A stretch of 42,091 nt of DNA. Origin: Pseudomonadota bacterium. GTDB lineage: Bacteria; Pseudomonadota; Alphaproteobacteria; Rhodospirillales; 2-02-FULL-58-16. Shown here piece by piece: positions 40,915-42,091 of the stretch; positions within the stretch are counted from its first letter, which is position 1; every line of letters starts with the position of its first letter. A model generated the notes under the pieces. That model worked only from the letters and a program-made list of their open reading frames with translations, had not been told where the DNA came from and ran no database searches. Both the position numbers and the translations under genes were made by a program. The stretch covers positions 1 through 42,091 of the forward strand of contig JACZQZ010000008.1 in the NCBI GenBank assembly GCA_022545455.1, in the 5' to 3' direction.

Positions 40915-40943
40915 AAGTCAAAACGCCCCAGTCGTTTTGACTT
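40915..40943. terminator. Perfect 11-bp hairpin after comC
   Basis: AAGTCAAAACG (40915-40925) pairs with CGTTTTGACTT (40933-40943), loop CCCCAGT. It starts 6 bases after the comC stop codon. The TTTTGACTTGAG in the right arm is only weakly T-rich, so termination is plausible but not certain; the hairpin is also the left border of the element described at 40909-41260. Confidence 0.55.
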
Positions 40944-41088
40944 GAGAAGCCCGCGACCGCGGGCCGCCGCCCCTGGGGGGCACCGGGGGGTGTCCCCCCG
41001 GGCACTGGAAATGCGGGGGGCGCCCCCGCGACCCCCGGGGCGTAAGCCAAGGGCGCGGACGCGCCCGCCCGGCGCTCGAGGGAATCGA

Positions 41089-41115
41089 GAGAAGTCACAA
41101 TGTTTGTGACTTCTC
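41089..41115. repeat. Perfect 12-bp inverted repeat
   Basis: GAGAAGTCACAA (41089-41100) and TTGTGACTTCTC (41104-41115) around TGT. The core AAGTCA...TGACTT is shared with the hairpin at 40915-40943. No T-run on the plus strand follows; on the minus strand it is followed by CTCGATTCCC, also without a T-run. Confidence 0.55.
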
Positions 41116-41260
41116 GAATAAGGCCCGCCGGCCCAGGGCGCCCTTGCCGCCGGTCCGGGAACAGTCCGGGACTGTGGGGGCCAAAAAGGGCCTTCGATGC
41201 CCCTCCGTTGCCTTTTGCGCGCTTGCGCGAATCGTCCGAATCCCTTAGAAACCCGGGGCG

Positions 41261-41337
41261 CGGGGAGTGGCGCAGCCTGGTAGCGCATCTGCTTTGGGAG
41301 CAGAGGGTCGCTGGTTCGAATCCAGTCTCCCCGACCA
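41261..41337 (+). tRNA. tRNA-Pro (anticodon TGG)
   Basis: Full cloverleaf: acceptor CGGGGAG/CTCCCCG, D-arm GCGCAGCCTGGTAGCGC, anticodon stem CTGC/GCAG with loop TTTGGGA giving anticodon TGG, and a TTCGAATC T-loop. Discriminator A and encoded CCA (41335-41337). Confidence 0.95.
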
Positions 41338-41369
41338 CCTGTTGCCTGGCCTGGGACGAAAGGACCGCC

Positions 41370-41663
41370 ATGACGGAGGCGCGCATCTACCAGCCGGCGA
41401 GGACCGCCATGCAGGCGGGGCAGGCGAACACCCGGAAATGGGTGTTGGAGTTCGAGCCCGCGGCGGCGAAAACCGTCGATCCCCTCATGGGGTGGACCGG
41501 CTCGGTCGATACCCGCGAACAGGTGCACATGACCTTCGACAGCAGGGACGAGGCGGTGGCGTTCGCCAGGAAAAACGGCTTCACCTTCCGGGTGGAGGAG
41601 CCGAAGACGCCGCGCATCCGGCCCAAGAACTATGCCGACAACTTCCGCTGGGACGGCGGCTGA
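41370..41663 (+). CDS. Complex I accessory subunit-like protein (NDUFS4/ETC_C1 family)
   Basis: 97 residues. The mitochondrial 18/21-kDa (NDUFS4) family pattern is evident: ARIYQPARTAMQAGQANTRKWVLEF at the start, DPLMGWTGSVDTREQVHMTF in the middle (FxGWTxSxD), then FDSRDEAVAFARKNGF and IRPKNYADNFRWD at the end. In alphaproteobacteria this protein is an accessory subunit on the NADH-oxidising arm of complex I and is typically encoded apart from the nuo operon, as here between two tRNAs. Start ATG 41370 follows AAAGGA. Confidence 0.9.
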   Translation: MTEARIYQPARTAMQAGQANTRKWVLEFEPAAAKTVDPLMGWTGSVDTREQVHMTFDSRDEAVAFARKNGFTFRVEEPKTPRIRPKNYADNFRWDGG

Positions 41664-41676
41664 CGTATCGACCCGC

Positions 41677-41706
41677 TTGGGTTTTGCGGTCCCCGGGCGG
41701 TATACT
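41677..41706 (+). promoter_or_regulatory. Candidate promoter of tRNA-Arg
   Basis: TTGGGT (41677-41682), 18-bp spacer, TATACT (41701-41706), about 46 bases before the tRNA. The bases after the -10 box are G+C-rich, as is common for stable-RNA promoters. Confidence 0.5.
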
Positions 41707-41752
41707 TCCGCGCCGGTCCCGGGGCGGGGAACCGTCTGCAAGACCACCTGGA

Positions 41753-41829
41753 GCGCCCGTAGCTCAACCGGATAGAGCACCTGCCTTCTAAGCAGGATGT
41801 TGTGGGTTCGAGTCCCGCCGGGCGCGCCA
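41753..41829 (+). tRNA. tRNA-Arg (anticodon TCT)
   Basis: Acceptor GCGCCCG/CGGGCGC, D-arm AGCTCAACCGGATAGAGC, anticodon stem CCTGC/GCAGG with loop CTTCTAA giving TCT, TTCGAGTC T-loop, discriminator G and encoded CCA (41827-41829). Confidence 0.95.
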
Positions 41830-41842
41830 TTTTCCGACAATA

Positions 41843-41882
41843 AAACAAGGCCTTAGCTGGAAACGGCTAGGCCCTTGTTTCT
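41843..41882 (+). terminator. Intrinsic terminator after tRNA-Arg
   Basis: AAACAAGG (41843-41850) pairs with CCTTGTTT (41873-41880); an inner stem CCTAGC-like/GCTAGG extends it with small bulges, loop TGGAAACG. A T-rich tail (TTGTTTCTT) completes the terminator pattern. Confidence 0.7.
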
Positions 41883-42015
41883 TGTGGAAGCGGTCAGGCT
41901 AACGCAGGGCAAACAAAACGCCGCTACAGCCGCATCTGCCCGGCGGGGTATCTGACCACCCCAACACCGAGGGATGCGCCCCAGGGCCCCAGGCCGCCTT
42001 AAACGGGCGCGTCTA

Positions 42016-42045
42016 TGCAAAAGAAAACCCCGCACGAGGGCGGGG
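42016..42045 (-). terminator. Intrinsic terminator facing left
   Basis: On the minus strand a CCCCGC...GCGGGG stem (42028-42033 with 42040-42045) is followed by TTTTCTTTT. It should end a transcript entering from beyond the right edge of the window. The stretch between it and the tRNA-Arg terminator shows no gene. Confidence 0.7.
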
Positions 42046-42091
42046 CGAGGTTGGATCGCGGGCGCCCACGATCCGGGGACCGGCCTTGGCG

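Larger units (their letters stand above)
40909..41260. other. 352-bp G+C-rich intergenic region packed with hairpins
   Basis: No gene is seen. Four strong inverted repeats lie within about 200 bases: AAGTCAAAACG stem (40915-40943), CCGGGGGG/CCCCCCGG (40983-41001), GCGGGGG/CCCCCGC (about 41014-41030), and the 12-bp GAGAAGTCACAA stem (41089-41115). The outer two share an AAGTCA...TGACTT core. The whole looks like a structured repeat element bounded by two hairpins. From 41120 to 41260 is the tRNA-Pro upstream region, without a clear promoter. Confidence 0.55.

Noticed and set aside
41830-42091. A genomic-island attachment site at the 3' end of tRNA-Arg
   Set aside because: No integrase and no direct repeat of the tRNA 3' end is visible before the window ends; the sequence is explained by two terminators.
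1-42091. CRISPR arrays, rRNA genes or complete insertion sequences
   Set aside because: No regularly spaced direct repeats, no rRNA-like conserved stretches and no transposase or integrase frame were found on either strand.

Overview
The window is about two-thirds G+C and reads as a chromosomal segment of an alphaproteobacterium, probably Rhodospirillales-like. The main reasons are a mitochondrial-type complex I accessory subunit (NDUFS4/21-kDa family), an ornithine-lipid gene pair (olsB-olsA), a DUF992 protein, class-typical Liv and TRAP transporters, and tRNAs with encoded CCA. The order assignment is inference. I see no rRNA, CRISPR array, integrase or intact insertion sequence, and no recognisable transcription-factor gene.

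Layout. Bases 1-2650 hold a repeat-rich left end, an alpha/beta hydrolase, a hypothetical protein, a 53-residue membrane peptide gene and a lone Panacea-domain protein. Bases 2879-7861 are a complete branched-chain-amino-acid-type ABC transporter (livK-H-M-G-F). Bases 8025-12404 hold a probable phosphonopyruvate hydrolase, a 6PGDH-like dehydrogenase, an endonuclease/exonuclease/phosphatase-family protein, a VOC protein and a cysteate-lyase/D-cysteine-desulfhydrase-like PLP enzyme. Bases 12456-19862 (minus strand) are an Mrp-type cation/proton antiporter operon of unusual build: E-F-G-(split A)-B-C followed by three large antiporter-like subunits and a small membrane protein, in the same order as the antiporter module of Mbh-type complexes. 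Bases 20604-23573 encode (R)-sulfolactate sulfo-lyase (suyA, suyB) directly followed by a succinate-dehydrogenase-like iron-sulfur subunit and two membrane anchors with no flavoprotein. Then come two envelope proteins (minus), a 1383-residue AsmA-like protein with three 335-residue repeats, the olsB-olsA pair (minus), a TatT-associated TRAP transporter (31103-34750), and a lower-G+C PAP2-like gene. Bases 35758-40908 are a tight operon of class I fumarase-like alpha and beta subunits, the missing SDH-like flavoprotein, an SlcC-like 2-hydroxyacid dehydrogenase and a ComC-like dehydrogenase. The right end carries a hairpin-rich intergenic element, tRNA-Pro(TGG), the complex I accessory gene, tRNA-Arg(TCT) and two terminators.

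How the genes may work together. SlcC and ComC would interconvert the sulfolactate enantiomers through sulfopyruvate, and SuyAB would split (R)-sulfolactate to pyruvate and sulfite. The same two clusters also share between them a complete second SDH-like complex plus a fumarase-like hydratase. 3-Sulfopropanoate is the sulfonate analogue of succinate and sulfolactate that of malate, so I propose that the locus runs 3-sulfopropanoate -> 3-sulfoacrylate -> sulfolactate -> pyruvate + sulfite. That is a hypothesis built from gene content; the substrate of the SDH-like and fumarase-like enzymes cannot be read from sequence alone. The flavoprotein keeps most SDH catalytic residues but has Cys where SDH has the FAD-linking His and has changes in the substrate pocket, which fits a non-succinate substrate. 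The TRAP transporter between the two clusters is a plausible uptake system.
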